Below are positions 33,133 through 45,789 of a stretch of 64,000 bases of DNA, one piece after another. This DNA is from Frateuria_A sp049727805 (GTDB taxonomy: Bacteria > Pseudomonadota > Gammaproteobacteria > Xanthomonadales > Rhodanobacteraceae): positions 62,001-126,000 of the forward strand of contig NZ_JBCNYA010000006.1 in NCBI RefSeq assembly GCF_049727805.1, written 5' to 3'. Every line of letters starts with the position of its first letter. The stretch's first letter is position 1. Below the pieces are notes generated by a model. The model did no database searches. It was not told where the DNA came from and saw only the letters and a program-made list of their open reading frames with translations. The position numbers and the translations under genes are program-made.

Positions 33133-34212
33133 ATGAGATTCGAGCGCCTGCGCATCCAGGGACTGCGCTGCCTGACCGACGTCGCGGTGGAGTTGGGCGA
33201 GGGGATCCACGTGTTCGTCGGCCCGAACGGAGCCGGCAAGACCAGCGTGCTGGAGGCGGCCTATCTGCTGTCGCATGGGCGCTCGTTCCGGAGCGGCGCG
33301 CGCGAGGCGCTGGTGCAACGGGGGAGCCCCTCGTTGGCCGTGTTCGCGGAACTACGCAGTACGGACGATGCCCGGCGGCGTCTGGGACTCGGTCGGAACG
33401 GCCCGCGATGGGAAGCCCGGGTGGATGGCGTCGACGTGCCGCTGGGTGTGCTGGTGCAAGCTTGCGCCGTGGTGTGTTTCGAGCCGGGTTCGCACGAACT
33501 GATCGCGGGTGCGGCAGAGCAACGCCGGCGCTTTCTCGATTGGGGTGTGTTCCACGTGGAACACGGCTTTATCGGCGCATGGCGCCGGTACCAGCGTGCG
33601 TTGAAACAGCGCAATGCGCTGCTCCGGACGGGCGCTGCTGGCCCGGACGAACTTTATGCGCCCTGGGAGCACGAGCTTGGCGAGACGGGCGCGGCCATCG
33701 ATGCCTACCGCCGGGCGTATCTCGATCGGTTGTCGCCGGTGCTCGCGGCAAGCGCCGGCTTCCTGCTGCCCGAATTGGGGTCGGTTGCCCTGCGCTACCG
33801 CCGCGGTTGGGCCGACGATCGCGACCTGGCTGGGGTGTTGGCCGAGCAACGGGGCAGGGATCTCGCGCGAGGACACACCACGATGGGCGCCCATCGGGCC
33901 GACTGGTCGCTGGCTTTCGAGCATGCGCCCTTGCGCGAGCACCTTTCGCGTGGCCAGGAGAAGCTGACGGCGCTTTCCTGCCTGCTGGCCCAGGCCGAGC
34001 TTCACGCCGAGCGCCGTGGCGAATGGCCCATCGTTTGCCTGGATGACCTCGCTTCGGAGCTCGACCTGGCGCACCAGGCGGCGGTCGTCGAGCGCCTGGC
34101 TGCCGTGGGCGCCCAGGTGCTGGTCACGGGTACCGAGTGCCCGGTGCCCCTGCAGCCACGCCCGCACCGCATGTTCCACGTGGAACAGGGGCAAATCCGC
34201 CCTCTGCTATAA
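33133..34212 (+). CDS. recF: DNA repair and recombination protein RecF
   Basis: A 359-residue SMC-like ATPase. Walker A is GPNGAGKTSVLEA, the ABC signature is LSRGQEKLTAL, and Walker B is PIVCLDDLASELD. With RecO and RecR it loads RecA at single-strand gaps. The ATG at 33133 (MRFERLRIQGLRCL) fits the family. Two perfect parS-type palindromes lie inside the coding sequence and appear in the protein as VFHVEHG and MFHVEQG. The TAA stop lies within the TATAAT of the probable gyrB promoter. Confidence 0.95.
   Translation: MRFERLRIQGLRCLTDVAVELGEGIHVFVGPNGAGKTSVLEAAYLLSHGRSFRSGAREALVQRGSPSLAVFAELRSTDDARRRLGLGRNGPRWEARVDGVDVPLGVLVQACAVVCFEPGSHELIAGAAEQRRRFLDWGVFHVEHGFIGAWRRYQRALKQRNALLRTGAAGPDELYAPWEHELGETGAAIDAYRRAYLDRLSPVLAASAGFLLPELGSVALRYRRGWADDRDLAGVLAEQRGRDLARGHTTMGAHRADWSLAFEHAPLREHLSRGQEKLTALSCLLAQAELHAERRGEWPIVCLDDLASELDLAHQAAVVERLAAVGAQVLVTGTECPVPLQPRPHRMFHVEQGQIRPLL
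33547..33564. promoter_or_regulatory. parS centromere site 1 (ParB binding), inside recF
   Basis: GTGTTCCACGTGGAACAC is a perfect 18-base palindrome. Its 16-base core equals the bacterial parS consensus TGTTNCACGTGNAACA and, as far as I recall, the Pseudomonas parS form. It lies about 1.6 kb from the candidate origin. Confidence 0.85.
34172..34187. promoter_or_regulatory. parS centromere site 2, at the end of recF
   Basis: TGTTCCACGTGGAACA, identical in its 16-base core to site 1 and perfectly palindromic. It lies just upstream of the gyrB -10 box, covering part of the -35 area, and about 625 bases from site 1. Confidence 0.85.
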
Positions 34213-34213
34213 T
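34205..34213 (+). promoter_or_regulatory. Extended -10 promoter for gyrB
   Basis: TGCTATAAT is a perfect extended -10 (TGn then TATAAT at 34208-34213). No good -35 is found, which extended -10 promoters can tolerate. It lies about 65 bases before gyrB and overlaps the recF stop codon. Confidence 0.65.
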
Positions 34214-34278
34214 TGCCGGATGGCTTTTCCTGCGCCGGCGCCTGCCGGAGTGCGGGTTGGCGCAGCAACGGGCAGGGC

Positions 34279-36693
<2,415 letters not shown>

Positions 36694-36697
36694 CCGG

Positions 36698-36735
36698 ACG
36701 CTGCCGCGCCTGCAGGGGCGGCAGCGTTTTATTTT
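36698..36735 (+). terminator. Intrinsic terminator of gyrB
   Basis: ACGCTGCCGC (36698-36707) pairs perfectly with GCGGCAGCGT (36718-36727), followed by TTTATTTT. It begins four bases after the gyrB stop. Confidence 0.9.
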
Positions 36736-36754
36736 GCAGTCTCGATCTATTGCA

Positions 36755-36766
36755 CTAATACATTAG
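36755..36766. promoter_or_regulatory. CTAATACATTAG palindrome upstream of the TPR gene
   Basis: A perfect 12-base palindrome with AT-rich flanks in the 299-base gap between gyrB and the TPR gene. It could be an operator (GntR/YtrA-like regulators use similar sites, by memory), or a chance AT-rich palindrome. I see no gene in this gap. Confidence 0.35.
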
Positions 36767-36992
36767 AACGAGAGCGCAGGCGCGCACCCAGGTGTCGTAA
36801 CAGCCCCTGCCGTTTGCCCGCCATGACATGGATTTGCCGGAAAATTTGCACGCGGCATGGCAACTTGCCCGCAAGCCCTTGATTTGCATGAAGCTTCCAT
36901 GCGGCAGTGCGACTTGTTATCGCCTGCCTGCTCGCGGTACGCTCAGCGATCCCCCGCACAGCTTGTGCGAAAAACCTTACATGAGGACTGCC

Positions 36993-38294
36993 ATGAAGCA
37001 TGCTCCCTTCCTCAAGCTGTTGAGCGGTGCGGCGCTCGCGCTCGCCCTGGTGAGCAGCCCGGCGATCGCCCGCGACCGGCATGGCGACCAGGGCTCCAAG
37101 GACACCAAGCAGGCGCTCTATCCGAACGCCACCCGCAAGGAACCCAAGCTCGACCTAAGCAGCCAGAAAGAGCAGAAGAAGCTCAACGACGGCCTCGATG
37201 CGGTCAACGCGGGCGACAAGGACAAGGCGATGCAGTTGCTGCAGCCGCTCGCCCAGGAAGCAGACAGCAAGTACGCGCGTTCCCTCGCGCTTCAGGGCAT
37301 CGCCAACCTCAAGTACAACGACGGCGACCTCAAGGGCGCCATCGCCTCGCTGAAACAGTCGCTCGACATCGGCGTGATGCCCAACGACACGTACTTCCAG
37401 CTCGAGTACGAACTGGCCCAGTTCTACCTGGCCGACGAGCAGTACCAGCAGTCGATCGACACCATCGAGAAATGGCGCAGCGAGGGCAAGCGCGAAACCG
37501 CCGAGTCCTACGCGCTGGAAGGCAATGCGTACTACCGCCTGGAAAAGTACCCCGAGGCGATCACCGCGATGAAGAAGGCGGTGTCGATGACCGACAAGCC
37601 GGAAAGCTCGTGGAACCAGATCCTGATGGCGTCCTACTCGGAGTCCGGTCAGGCCGACCAGGCAGCCCAGCTCGCCCAGCAGCAGCTCGCCGCCAACCCG
37701 AACGACACCACGGCGCTCAGCAATGCGGTCGCAGTGATGATGCAGGCGCAGAAGTATCCGGAGGCGATCAAGCTGATGGAACAGGCGCGCGCCAGCGGTG
37801 CCCTCAAGGACGAGAAGTCGTACGTGAATCTGGCCAAGCTCTACCTGATCACCGGCCAGAACAGCGACGACCCCAAGCCGAGCGCCAAGAAGGCCGAGGG
37901 CGTGCTGGATGACGGCATGGCCAAGGGCATCGTGTCCTCCAGCTACGGCAACCTCAAGCTGCTTGGCGACGCTTCCTATATCGCCGGCGACGAAAGCAAG
38001 GCCATCGCCAGCTACAAGAAAGCCATGCCGATGGCCAAGGATGGCGAAGCGGCCATTCGCGCCGGCCAATTGCTGATCAGCCAGCAGAAGTACAGCGAGG
38101 CGAAGACGCTGATCAAGCAGGGCATCGACAAGGGCGTGCAGCACAAGGGCACGGCCTACATGCTGCTCGCCGAAGCCGAGCGCGGCCTGAAGAACAAGGC
38201 GGGTGCCATCGCAGCCATGAAACAGGCGGCGCAGGACCCCGACACCGCAGCCAAGGCCAAGGCCTGGCTCAAGCAGGCAGGAGCCGGCAAGTAA
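36993..38294 (+). CDS. Exported TPR-repeat protein
   Basis: A 433-residue protein with a signal peptide (MKHAPFLKLLSGAALALALV, then SSPAIARD). The rest is helical repeats, several TPR-like (KYPEAITAMKKAVSMTDKPE, KYPEAIKLMEQARASGALKD, QKYSEAKTLIKQGIDKGVQH). It is Lys/Gln/Ala-rich and probably a periplasmic interaction scaffold. The ATG at 36993 is chosen over the ATG at 36981 because GAGGA lies just before it. It precedes tonB by 205 bases, a placement I recall from related genomes; a link with the TonB complex is inference. Confidence 0.8.
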   Translation: MKHAPFLKLLSGAALALALVSSPAIARDRHGDQGSKDTKQALYPNATRKEPKLDLSSQKEQKKLNDGLDAVNAGDKDKAMQLLQPLAQEADSKYARSLALQGIANLKYNDGDLKGAIASLKQSLDIGVMPNDTYFQLEYELAQFYLADEQYQQSIDTIEKWRSEGKRETAESYALEGNAYYRLEKYPEAITAMKKAVSMTDKPESSWNQILMASYSESGQADQAAQLAQQQLAANPNDTTALSNAVAVMMQAQKYPEAIKLMEQARASGALKDEKSYVNLAKLYLITGQNSDDPKPSAKKAEGVLDDGMAKGIVSSSYGNLKLLGDASYIAGDESKAIASYKKAMPMAKDGEAAIRAGQLLISQQKYSEAKTLIKQGIDKGVQHKGTAYMLLAEAERGLKNKAGAIAAMKQAAQDPDTAAKAKAWLKQAGAGK

Positions 38295-38318
38295 GAAGCG
38301 CCAGGTGCAGGCGCCCGC

Positions 38319-38349
38319 GAGGCCGGATGGACGTCCATTTGCCGGCCTC
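38319..38349 (+). terminator. Stem-loop after the TPR gene
   Basis: GAGGCCGG (38319-38326) pairs with CCGGCCTC (38342-38349), and the loop contains its own palindrome ATGGACGTCCAT. There is no T-run, so it may be a 3' stabiliser or a factor-dependent end. Confidence 0.5.
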
Positions 38350-38499
38350 ACGGGTGCTATACAAACGCCATGGCCTGTTGTACCGTTGAGAACCCTTTTC
38401 CCGCGCATGTCCAGTGGCAGATGTCACCCTACGGGGCGAGATTTGCCGATTGGTGCTGCGACCCCGCTTTCCCGATTGACTAGCTCCAGAAAGTGACAG

Positions 38500-39159
38500 A
38501 TGGCCTCGAGTAACGAAGAAACCGGCCGCGCGCCGTTCAGTTGGAGGCGCACCTGGGCGTTGGCTGTTGCCATCGCGCTGCACTCGTTTGCATTCCTGCT
38601 GCTGATCGCGCCGCCGGCGCCGCCGAAGCAGGAACAGGCGAAGAAAGAGCGCATCGTCCAGGTGAACTTCATCGAGCCGCCGCCGCCCCCGCCGCCGCCC
38701 CCGCCGCCGCCGCCGGAACCCCCGAAGCAGCCGCCGCCGAAGATCATCCAGCAGGTGACGCCGCCGCCGACCCCGCCGCCGCCGGCACCGCCGCCGGCCG
38801 TGGAGGAGCAGTCGACCAACGCGATTCCGGCGCCGCCGCCGGCACCGCCTGCGCCGCCTGCGCCGCCGTCGGACATCACGGCGAGCCAGGACATCAGCTA
38901 CAACAGTCGCATCCAGCCCCGTTATCCGCCGCAGGCTATCCGCCAGCGTCACGAGGGCACGACGACCCTGTTGATCCTGGTGGCCGCGGACGGCACGCCG
39001 AAGGACATCAAGGTCGAGACCTCCAGTGGCTATCGCGAGCTGGATCGCGCAGCCATTGAAGCGGCCAGGAAATGGCGCTTCAATCCGGCCATCAAGAATG
39101 GTCAGAAGACCGAAGGCTACGTGCGCGTTCCCGTCGCCTGGAATCTCAACCAGCTGTAA
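38500..39159 (+). CDS. tonB: Energy transducer TonB
   Basis: A 219-residue protein. One N-terminal membrane segment (WALAVAIALHSFAFLLLIA) has the conserved His that senses ExbB/ExbD. A very Pro-rich spacer (about residues 60-125, including runs of Pro only) spans the periplasm. The TonB C-terminal domain has YPPQAIRQRHEGTTTLLILV and the YREL/WRFNPA region that contacts TonB boxes of receptors. It starts the tonB-exbB-exbD-exbD2 operon. Confidence 0.96.
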   Translation: MASSNEETGRAPFSWRRTWALAVAIALHSFAFLLLIAPPAPPKQEQAKKERIVQVNFIEPPPPPPPPPPPPPEPPKQPPPKIIQQVTPPPTPPPPAPPPAVEEQSTNAIPAPPPAPPAPPAPPSDITASQDISYNSRIQPRYPPQAIRQRHEGTTTLLILVAADGTPKDIKVETSSGYRELDRAAIEAARKWRFNPAIKNGQKTEGYVRVPVAWNLNQL

Positions 39160-39209
39160 CGCGAGTTACAGTCCACCAGTTCACGCCTGACATCTCTAAA
39201 GGTAGCGTC

Positions 39210-39980
39210 ATGATGTTCCTACAAACTGCACCGACCCAGGGCGGCACCTCCAACGCCGAAGCCATGAAGCACATGGGCTTCGGGGACCTGATCCACAACT
39301 TCGACCCGCTCGGCTGGATCGTCTTCGTCACCCTCGTGGTGATGTCGTTCGCCTCCTGGTACTTCATCATCGCCAACGCGATCCGCAACGCGATGGTGCG
39401 TTCGCGCGCCGAGAAGGTGATCCAGGGCTTCTGGAGCACCGCCTCCACCCAGGAAGCGATCCGTGAGCTGGAAGCCCAGCCCAAGGGCGAACCCTTCTCG
39501 AAGATCGCGCTGGACGCCGCCTCGGCGGTCGCCCACCACCAGCAGGCCACGGCGGCCGCTGCCGGCGGTGGCCGCCTGGCCGAGTCGCTGAGCCGCTCGG
39601 AGTTCATCGACCGCGCCCTGCGTCAGGCCGTGGCCCGCGAGAGCCTGCGTCTGGAAACCGGCATGACCCTGCTGGCGACGGTCGGCTCGTCCGCGCCGTT
39701 CATCGGTCTGCTCGGTACCGTGTGGGGCATCTACCACGCGCTGATCAAGATCTCCGCCTCCGGCAACGCCTCGATGGAAGCGGTCGCCGGCCCGGTGGGT
39801 GAGGCACTGATCATGACCGCGTTCGGTCTGTTCACCGCGATCCCGGCCGTGCTCGCGTACAACTTCTTCAACCGCTCGAACCGCATGACCTACGCGCAGT
39901 TCGACGAGTTCGCGCACGACCTGCACGACTTCTTCGCCACCGGTTCGCGTGTCGAAGGCGTGGCGCCGACCCAGAAGTGA
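39210..39980 (+). CDS. exbB: Proton channel subunit ExbB
   Basis: A 256-residue MotA/TolQ/ExbB-family protein with three membrane segments: around IVFVTLVVMSFASWYFIIA, then after a cytoplasmic loop LLATVGSSAPFIGLLGTVWG, and AFGLFTAIPAVLAYNFFNR. With ExbD it forms the proton-driven motor that energises TonB. The start is ATG 39210 (a second ATG follows), 50 bases after tonB. Confidence 0.95.
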   Translation: MMFLQTAPTQGGTSNAEAMKHMGFGDLIHNFDPLGWIVFVTLVVMSFASWYFIIANAIRNAMVRSRAEKVIQGFWSTASTQEAIRELEAQPKGEPFSKIALDAASAVAHHQQATAAAAGGGRLAESLSRSEFIDRALRQAVARESLRLETGMTLLATVGSSAPFIGLLGTVWGIYHALIKISASGNASMEAVAGPVGEALIMTAFGLFTAIPAVLAYNFFNRSNRMTYAQFDEFAHDLHDFFATGSRVEGVAPTQK

Positions 39981-39991
39981 GGGCTTGAGCC

Positions 39992-40405
39992 ATGGCGATG
40001 AGTACCGGAGGCAATTCCGGCGGCCCGATGTCGGAGATCAACGTCACGCCGCTGGTCGACGTGATGCTGGTGCTGCTGATCATCTTCATGATCACCGCAC
40101 CCCTGATGTCGCACCGGATCACGGTGCCCTTGCCCAATGCCAACCCCAAGACGCCTGACACGGGATACGTCGAGCCGATGGACGTGGCGTTGAAGCAGGA
40201 CGGCACGATGTACCTCAACGATGCCGAGGTGACCGAGGCGGAGCTGAAGGCGCAGTTCGCGGTGGCGGCGTCCAAGACGCCGCAGCCGGAGATCCAGCTG
40301 CGCGCGGACAAGGACACCGAATACCGGTACGTCCGCAAGATCCTCGGCGACGCCAAGGCGGCAGGCATGGTCCATGTCGGTTTCATGACGACCGGCAAGG
40401 AGTAA
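39992..40405 (+). CDS. exbD: ExbD, first copy
   Basis: A 137-residue protein with a single membrane segment NVTPLVDVMLVLLIIFMITA, containing the Asp that binds the proton. The periplasmic part ends VHVGFMTTGKE. It is an ExbB partner. Eleven bases separate it from exbB and four from the second copy. Confidence 0.95.
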   Translation: MAMSTGGNSGGPMSEINVTPLVDVMLVLLIIFMITAPLMSHRITVPLPNANPKTPDTGYVEPMDVALKQDGTMYLNDAEVTEAELKAQFAVAASKTPQPEIQLRADKDTEYRYVRKILGDAKAAGMVHVGFMTTGKE

Positions 40406-40409
40406 GACG

Positions 40410-40817
40410 ATGGCTTTCAGTTCCGGAAACACCAGCGGCCCGATGGCCGACATCAACGTCACGCCGCTGGTCGACGTGATGCTGGTGCTCTTGATCATCT
40501 TCATGATCACGGCGCCGATGCTCACCCACAAGGTGAAGGTCGACCTGCCGCAGCCGAACCCGAACATCGTGCAGCCAGAGAACCCGCTGGAACCGATCCG
40601 GCTCAAGATCGACCGCGCCGGCGCGCTGTACTGGAACGATACGCCGGTCGACGAGCTGGGCCTGAAGGCGCAGATCGCGGTGATCGCCCAGCAGACCAAT
40701 CAGCCGGAGCTGCAGATCAACGCGGACGACGGCGTGGCCTACGAGGCGGTGGCCCGCGTGCTGGCTGATGCCAAGAGCTACGGTTTGACCAAGATCGGCT
40801 TTACCGAAGGGCAATGA
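40410..40817 (+). CDS. exbD2: ExbD, second copy (exbD2)
   Basis: A 135-residue paralogue of the preceding gene with the same Asp-containing membrane segment (DINVTPLVDVMLVLLIIFMI). The periplasmic domain is clearly diverged. In Xanthomonas campestris a second exbD follows exbD1 in the same operon and has been reported to be needed for plant reactions but not iron uptake, so a distinct role in energising a subset of receptors is possible here. Confidence 0.93.
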   Translation: MAFSSGNTSGPMADINVTPLVDVMLVLLIIFMITAPMLTHKVKVDLPQPNPNIVQPENPLEPIRLKIDRAGALYWNDTPVDELGLKAQIAVIAQQTNQPELQINADDGVAYEAVARVLADAKSYGLTKIGFTEGQ

Positions 40818-40840
40818 TCTCAGGCGGATCAACGCTACCG

Positions 40841-40872
40841 GCAAACCCCCGCGCAAGCGGGGGTTTTGCTTT
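40841..40872 (+). terminator. Intrinsic terminator of the tonB operon
   Basis: GCAAACCCCCGC and GCGGGGGTTTTGC pair around a GCAA loop, with a T-rich end GTTTTGCTTT. It lies 23 bases after the exbD2 stop. Confidence 0.85.
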
Positions 40873-40891
40873 ATGGAACCAGCCTCAGTAT

Positions 40892-40964
40892 CCGTAGGGT
40901 GTGGGCTTCAGCCCACCGCTCCCGATAGCACTGCGAACTCCGGTGGGTTGAAACCCCCTTACGG
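40892..40964. repeat. REP-like palindromic repeat pair
   Basis: The left unit CCGTAGGGTGTGGGCTTCAG is followed by CCCACC; the right unit is inverted and diverged, GGTGGGTTGAAACCCCCTTA. It lies between the tonB terminator and the pdxJ 3' end. Confidence 0.72.
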
Positions 40965-40976
40965 ACCCGGCAGCGA

Positions 40977-41720
40977 TCAGCGCAGGATCTGCAGGTAGCG
41001 CCTTACCGTCGGCGCCAGGCCGTCGTACAACGCCTCGCCGATCAGCGCGTGACCGATCGAGACCTCGGCCAGACCTGGAATCGCCGCCTTGAAGCCGCCC
41101 AGGTTGGCCTGGTTGAGATCGTGCCCGGCGTTGACCGCCAACCCCGCCTGCTGGGCGCGCCGCGCGGTCTCTGCGCAGGCCGCCAGCGCCGCGCGCGCAT
41201 CGCCCTCGACGAACGCTTCGGCATAAGGCCCGGTATAGATTTCGATGCGTTCCGCGCCGATCGCCAGCGCCTGTCCGAAACTCTGGGCGCCGGCGTCCAC
41301 GAACAGGCTCACGCGGCAGCCGAGATCGCGCAGTTCGGCCACCAGCGGACGCAGGCGCTCGCCATCGGCAGCCAGGTCGAAGCCGTGATCGGAAGTGATC
41401 TGGCCGTCGCTGTCCGGCACCAGCGTGACCTGGGTCGGGCGTACCTCGCGCGCCAGCGCGATCAGCCCCGGATAGGGGCCGCGCGCGGGCGCGAACGGAT
41501 TGCCTTCGATGTTGTACTCGACCTTGCCGCGGAGCATCGCCGCCAGCGCACGCACGTCGTCCGGCCGCACGTGACGCAGGTCGGGGCGTGGATGTACGGT
41601 GATGCCGCCACAACCGGCCTCGATGCAGGTATGCGCGGCGCGCAAGATGTCCGGTTCGTTGCCGCCGCGCGAGTTGCGCAACACGGCGATCTTGTTGAGG
41701 TTGACGCTGAGCAGGGTCAT
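40977..41720 (-). CDS. pdxJ: Pyridoxine 5'-phosphate synthase
   Basis: A 247-residue TIM-barrel enzyme that makes pyridoxine 5'-phosphate from 1-deoxyxylulose 5-phosphate and 3-amino-2-oxopropyl phosphate. MTLLSVNLNKIAVLRNSRGG is the family start, GGITVHPRPDLRHVRPDDV has the active-site His, and AGHDLN and EVSIGHALIGEALY are conserved near the end. The ATG at 41720 is preferred over an upstream TTG. Together with the tonB cluster this location is common in Xanthomonadales. Confidence 0.96.
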   Translation of the reverse strand: MTLLSVNLNKIAVLRNSRGGNEPDILRAAHTCIEAGCGGITVHPRPDLRHVRPDDVRALAAMLRGKVEYNIEGNPFAPARGPYPGLIALAREVRPTQVTLVPDSDGQITSDHGFDLAADGERLRPLVAELRDLGCRVSLFVDAGAQSFGQALAIGAERIEIYTGPYAEAFVEGDARAALAACAETARRAQQAGLAVNAGHDLNQANLGGFKAAIPGLAEVSIGHALIGEALYDGLAPTVRRYLQILR

Positions 41721-41762
41721 GTACGGCCCCAAGCTGGAACGGGACCGGCAACAGTGCGCCGA

Positions 41763-42404
41763 TCAGCCGCCGCCGGCAAGTACCCATTGCGCGACGCGGC
41801 GGGGTGCCCCGCGCCAGGCCAGCGCCGCCACGTGGTCGCGGTCCACGTCCAGCGGCTGCAGCTGCCAGGTGGCGGCCTCGTCGCCCTCGAGCCGGAGCAA
41901 CTGCAGTCGTTCCGCCTCCCGGCCGATCGCCAGCCGGTGCATGCCGAAGGCCAGGCCGCGTCCCAGTGCCTTGAGCACGGCTTCCTTGCCGGTCCACAAG
42001 GTGAGGAACGCCTCGTCCCGATCCTCCGGCGGTTGCGACGCCAGCCATTCCGCCTCGTCGGGGGCGAAGTAGCGCCGCGCGATGTCCAGTCCGCGTGGCC
42101 GGGTGCGTCGGCGTTCCACATCGATGCCCGGCATCACCTCGCGACCGATCGCGACCAGTGCGCAATCACCGCTGTGTGTCCAGTTGAAGTCGAGCCCGCG
42201 GGCTTGCGTTCCCGCCAGCTGCGGGCGGCCATGGGCACCCGCGGCCAGCTCGATGGCGTCGGGCGGCAGGCCCAGGTAGGCGCCCAGCAGGGCACGCAAG
42301 GGCGCGCGGCCGTGGCGCGGCTCGTAATGCAGGCGCCACACGTGCAGCGCGTTCGCGTCCAGCCGGGCGGCGATGGCGGGAACGTCGGTGAGCGAGGTCG
42401 GCAT
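41763..42404 (-). CDS. 4'-phosphopantetheinyl transferase family protein
   Basis: A 213-residue Sfp-type enzyme. MPGIDVERRR and LWTGKEAVLKALGRGL are the Mg- and CoA-binding motifs. It loads 4'-phosphopantetheine from CoA onto carrier proteins of fatty acid, polyketide or nonribosomal peptide synthesis. It is upstream of pdxJ on the same strand, with 42 bases between. No synthase gene is nearby, so its carrier protein is unknown. Confidence 0.88.
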   Translation of the reverse strand: MPTSLTDVPAIAARLDANALHVWRLHYEPRHGRAPLRALLGAYLGLPPDAIELAAGAHGRPQLAGTQARGLDFNWTHSGDCALVAIGREVMPGIDVERRRTRPRGLDIARRYFAPDEAEWLASQPPEDRDEAFLTLWTGKEAVLKALGRGLAFGMHRLAIGREAERLQLLRLEGDEAATWQLQPLDVDRDHVAALAWRGAPRRVAQWVLAGGG

Positions 42405-42507
42405 GCGCGGAACGGTAGCATCAGCCAGCCGTGCCGCGGGCCATCGACCTCAGGCACGGTGGAAGGCGGTCGCTACGTGCCGACAATTTCCCGCCCGTCG
42501 GCCCCCG

Positions 42508-44448
<1,941 letters not shown>

Positions 44449-44554
44449 GGGGACATCTCCTCGGTAGCGCGATTTGGACGTCCAAGTGTAGCGTCGCCGG
44501 CGTGACGATGGGCCGGTCGCGGCGAGTGAGACGCGGGCGCGGTAGATTCGCGCG

Positions 44555-45640
44555 ATGTCCCAGCCACCCTCGCCTGCCATCAAGGGCCGCGGCGCCGCCT
44601 CCAATCCGGAGGGGCGCTTCGAGACCGTGCGCCGCCAGGCCGAGGACGACGGCTGGCAGGGCGCGCTGCTGGACGAGGCCGCGCCGCGCCCGCGCACCGA
44701 GGTCACCGAGGAACGCGCACGCAGCGTGATCAGCCGCAACGACTCGCCCGACATCGGCTTCGACCAGGCGATCAACCCGTACCGCGGCTGCGAGCACGGC
44801 TGCATCTACTGCTACGCACGACCTTCGCACGGCTACCTCAACCTCTCGCCGGGGCTGGACTTCGAAACGCGCCTACGCGCCAAGACCAACCTGGCGGAGG
44901 TGCTGCGCTTGGAGTTGTCCAAACGCAGCTACGTGCCCAGCCCGATCAACATCGGCAGCAACACCGACCCCTACCAGCCGGTGGAGAAGCGCTGGCGGCT
45001 GACCCGCGCGGCGCTGGAGCTGCTGGCCGAGTGCCACCACCCGTGCACGATCGTCACCAAGAACGCGTTGATCGAGCGCGACCTGGATCTGCTCAGCGGC
45101 ATGGCGCGCGAGAACCTGGTGCAGGTGTTCGTTTCGGTCAACTCGCTGGACAACCACCTGGCGGCCAAGCTCGAGCCGCGCGCCAGCGCACCGCACCGGC
45201 GGATCCAGGCGATCGGGGCGCTCGCCGCAGCCGGCGTGCCGGTGGGGGTGCTGGTGGCGCCGATCATCCCTGCGCTCAACGACCGCGACATGGAGGCGGT
45301 ACTGGAACAGGCCCATGCCGCCGGCGCGCGCTGCGCCGGCTACACCGTGGTGCGGTTGCCCTACGAACTGAAGGCGCTGTTCCGCGAATGGCTCGCGCTG
45401 CATGCGCCGCAGCGGGCGGCGCACGTGATGAGCCTGATCCAGCAGATGAACGGCGGCCGCGACTACGACAGCGACTTCCGCACACGCATGCGCGGGCAGG
45501 GCGTGTTCGCGCAGCTACTCAAGCGTCGCTTCGAGGTGGCCTGCCGCAGGCATGGCTACGGGCGTGCGCGCGAGCTGCAGCTCGACATCTCGCGCTTCGT
45601 GCCGCCGCGGGAGGCTTCGCCGCAAGGCTCGCTGTTCTAG
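44555..45640 (+). CDS. Radical SAM protein of the PA0069 type
   Basis: A 361-residue protein. NPYRGCEHGCIYCYARPSHG has the CxxxCxxC cluster motif for the [4Fe-4S] and SAM. NIGSNTDPYQPVEKRW follows, a conserved element of this family. It is annotated in Pseudomonas as PA0069-family; the reaction is not established. The Ser/Arg-rich N-terminal about 60 residues are typical of the family. Divergent from acs with 106 bases between. Confidence 0.9.
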   Translation: MSQPPSPAIKGRGAASNPEGRFETVRRQAEDDGWQGALLDEAAPRPRTEVTEERARSVISRNDSPDIGFDQAINPYRGCEHGCIYCYARPSHGYLNLSPGLDFETRLRAKTNLAEVLRLELSKRSYVPSPINIGSNTDPYQPVEKRWRLTRAALELLAECHHPCTIVTKNALIERDLDLLSGMARENLVQVFVSVNSLDNHLAAKLEPRASAPHRRIQAIGALAAAGVPVGVLVAPIIPALNDRDMEAVLEQAHAAGARCAGYTVVRLPYELKALFREWLALHAPQRAAHVMSLIQQMNGGRDYDSDFRTRMRGQGVFAQLLKRRFEVACRRHGYGRARELQLDISRFVPPREASPQGSLF

Positions 45641-45667
45641 GCGGCCTTTCCCCGTCCGCCTGTCGGC

Positions 45668-45785
45668 ACCTTCCCCCGTCGAACGGGGGAACGTTCGCTC
45701 GCCGTCCTCACGCGAGAAGCCTGGGATCCTTCCCCCGCCTGCGGGGAAGGTGCCCGAAGGGCGGATGGGGGAGGCTCCGCCCCAA
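45668..45785. repeat. Composite intergenic repeat with two GC hairpins
   Basis: A stem TTCCCCCGT/ACGGGGGAA with three-base loop (45671-45691) and a second, CCTTCCCC..GGGGAAGG (45748-45770 region by eye 45728-45750), followed by GTGCCCGAAGGGCGGATGGG. From memory this last phrase is a frequent dispersed sequence in Xanthomonadales. It separates the convergent radical SAM and ABC1 genes and may end transcription in both directions. Confidence 0.6.
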
Positions 45786-45789
45786 CCTT

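Noticed and set aside
33205..33216. ATCCACGTGTTC early in recF as a third parS site
   Set aside because: Only the central CCACGTG half fits; the outer arms do not match the parS palindrome.
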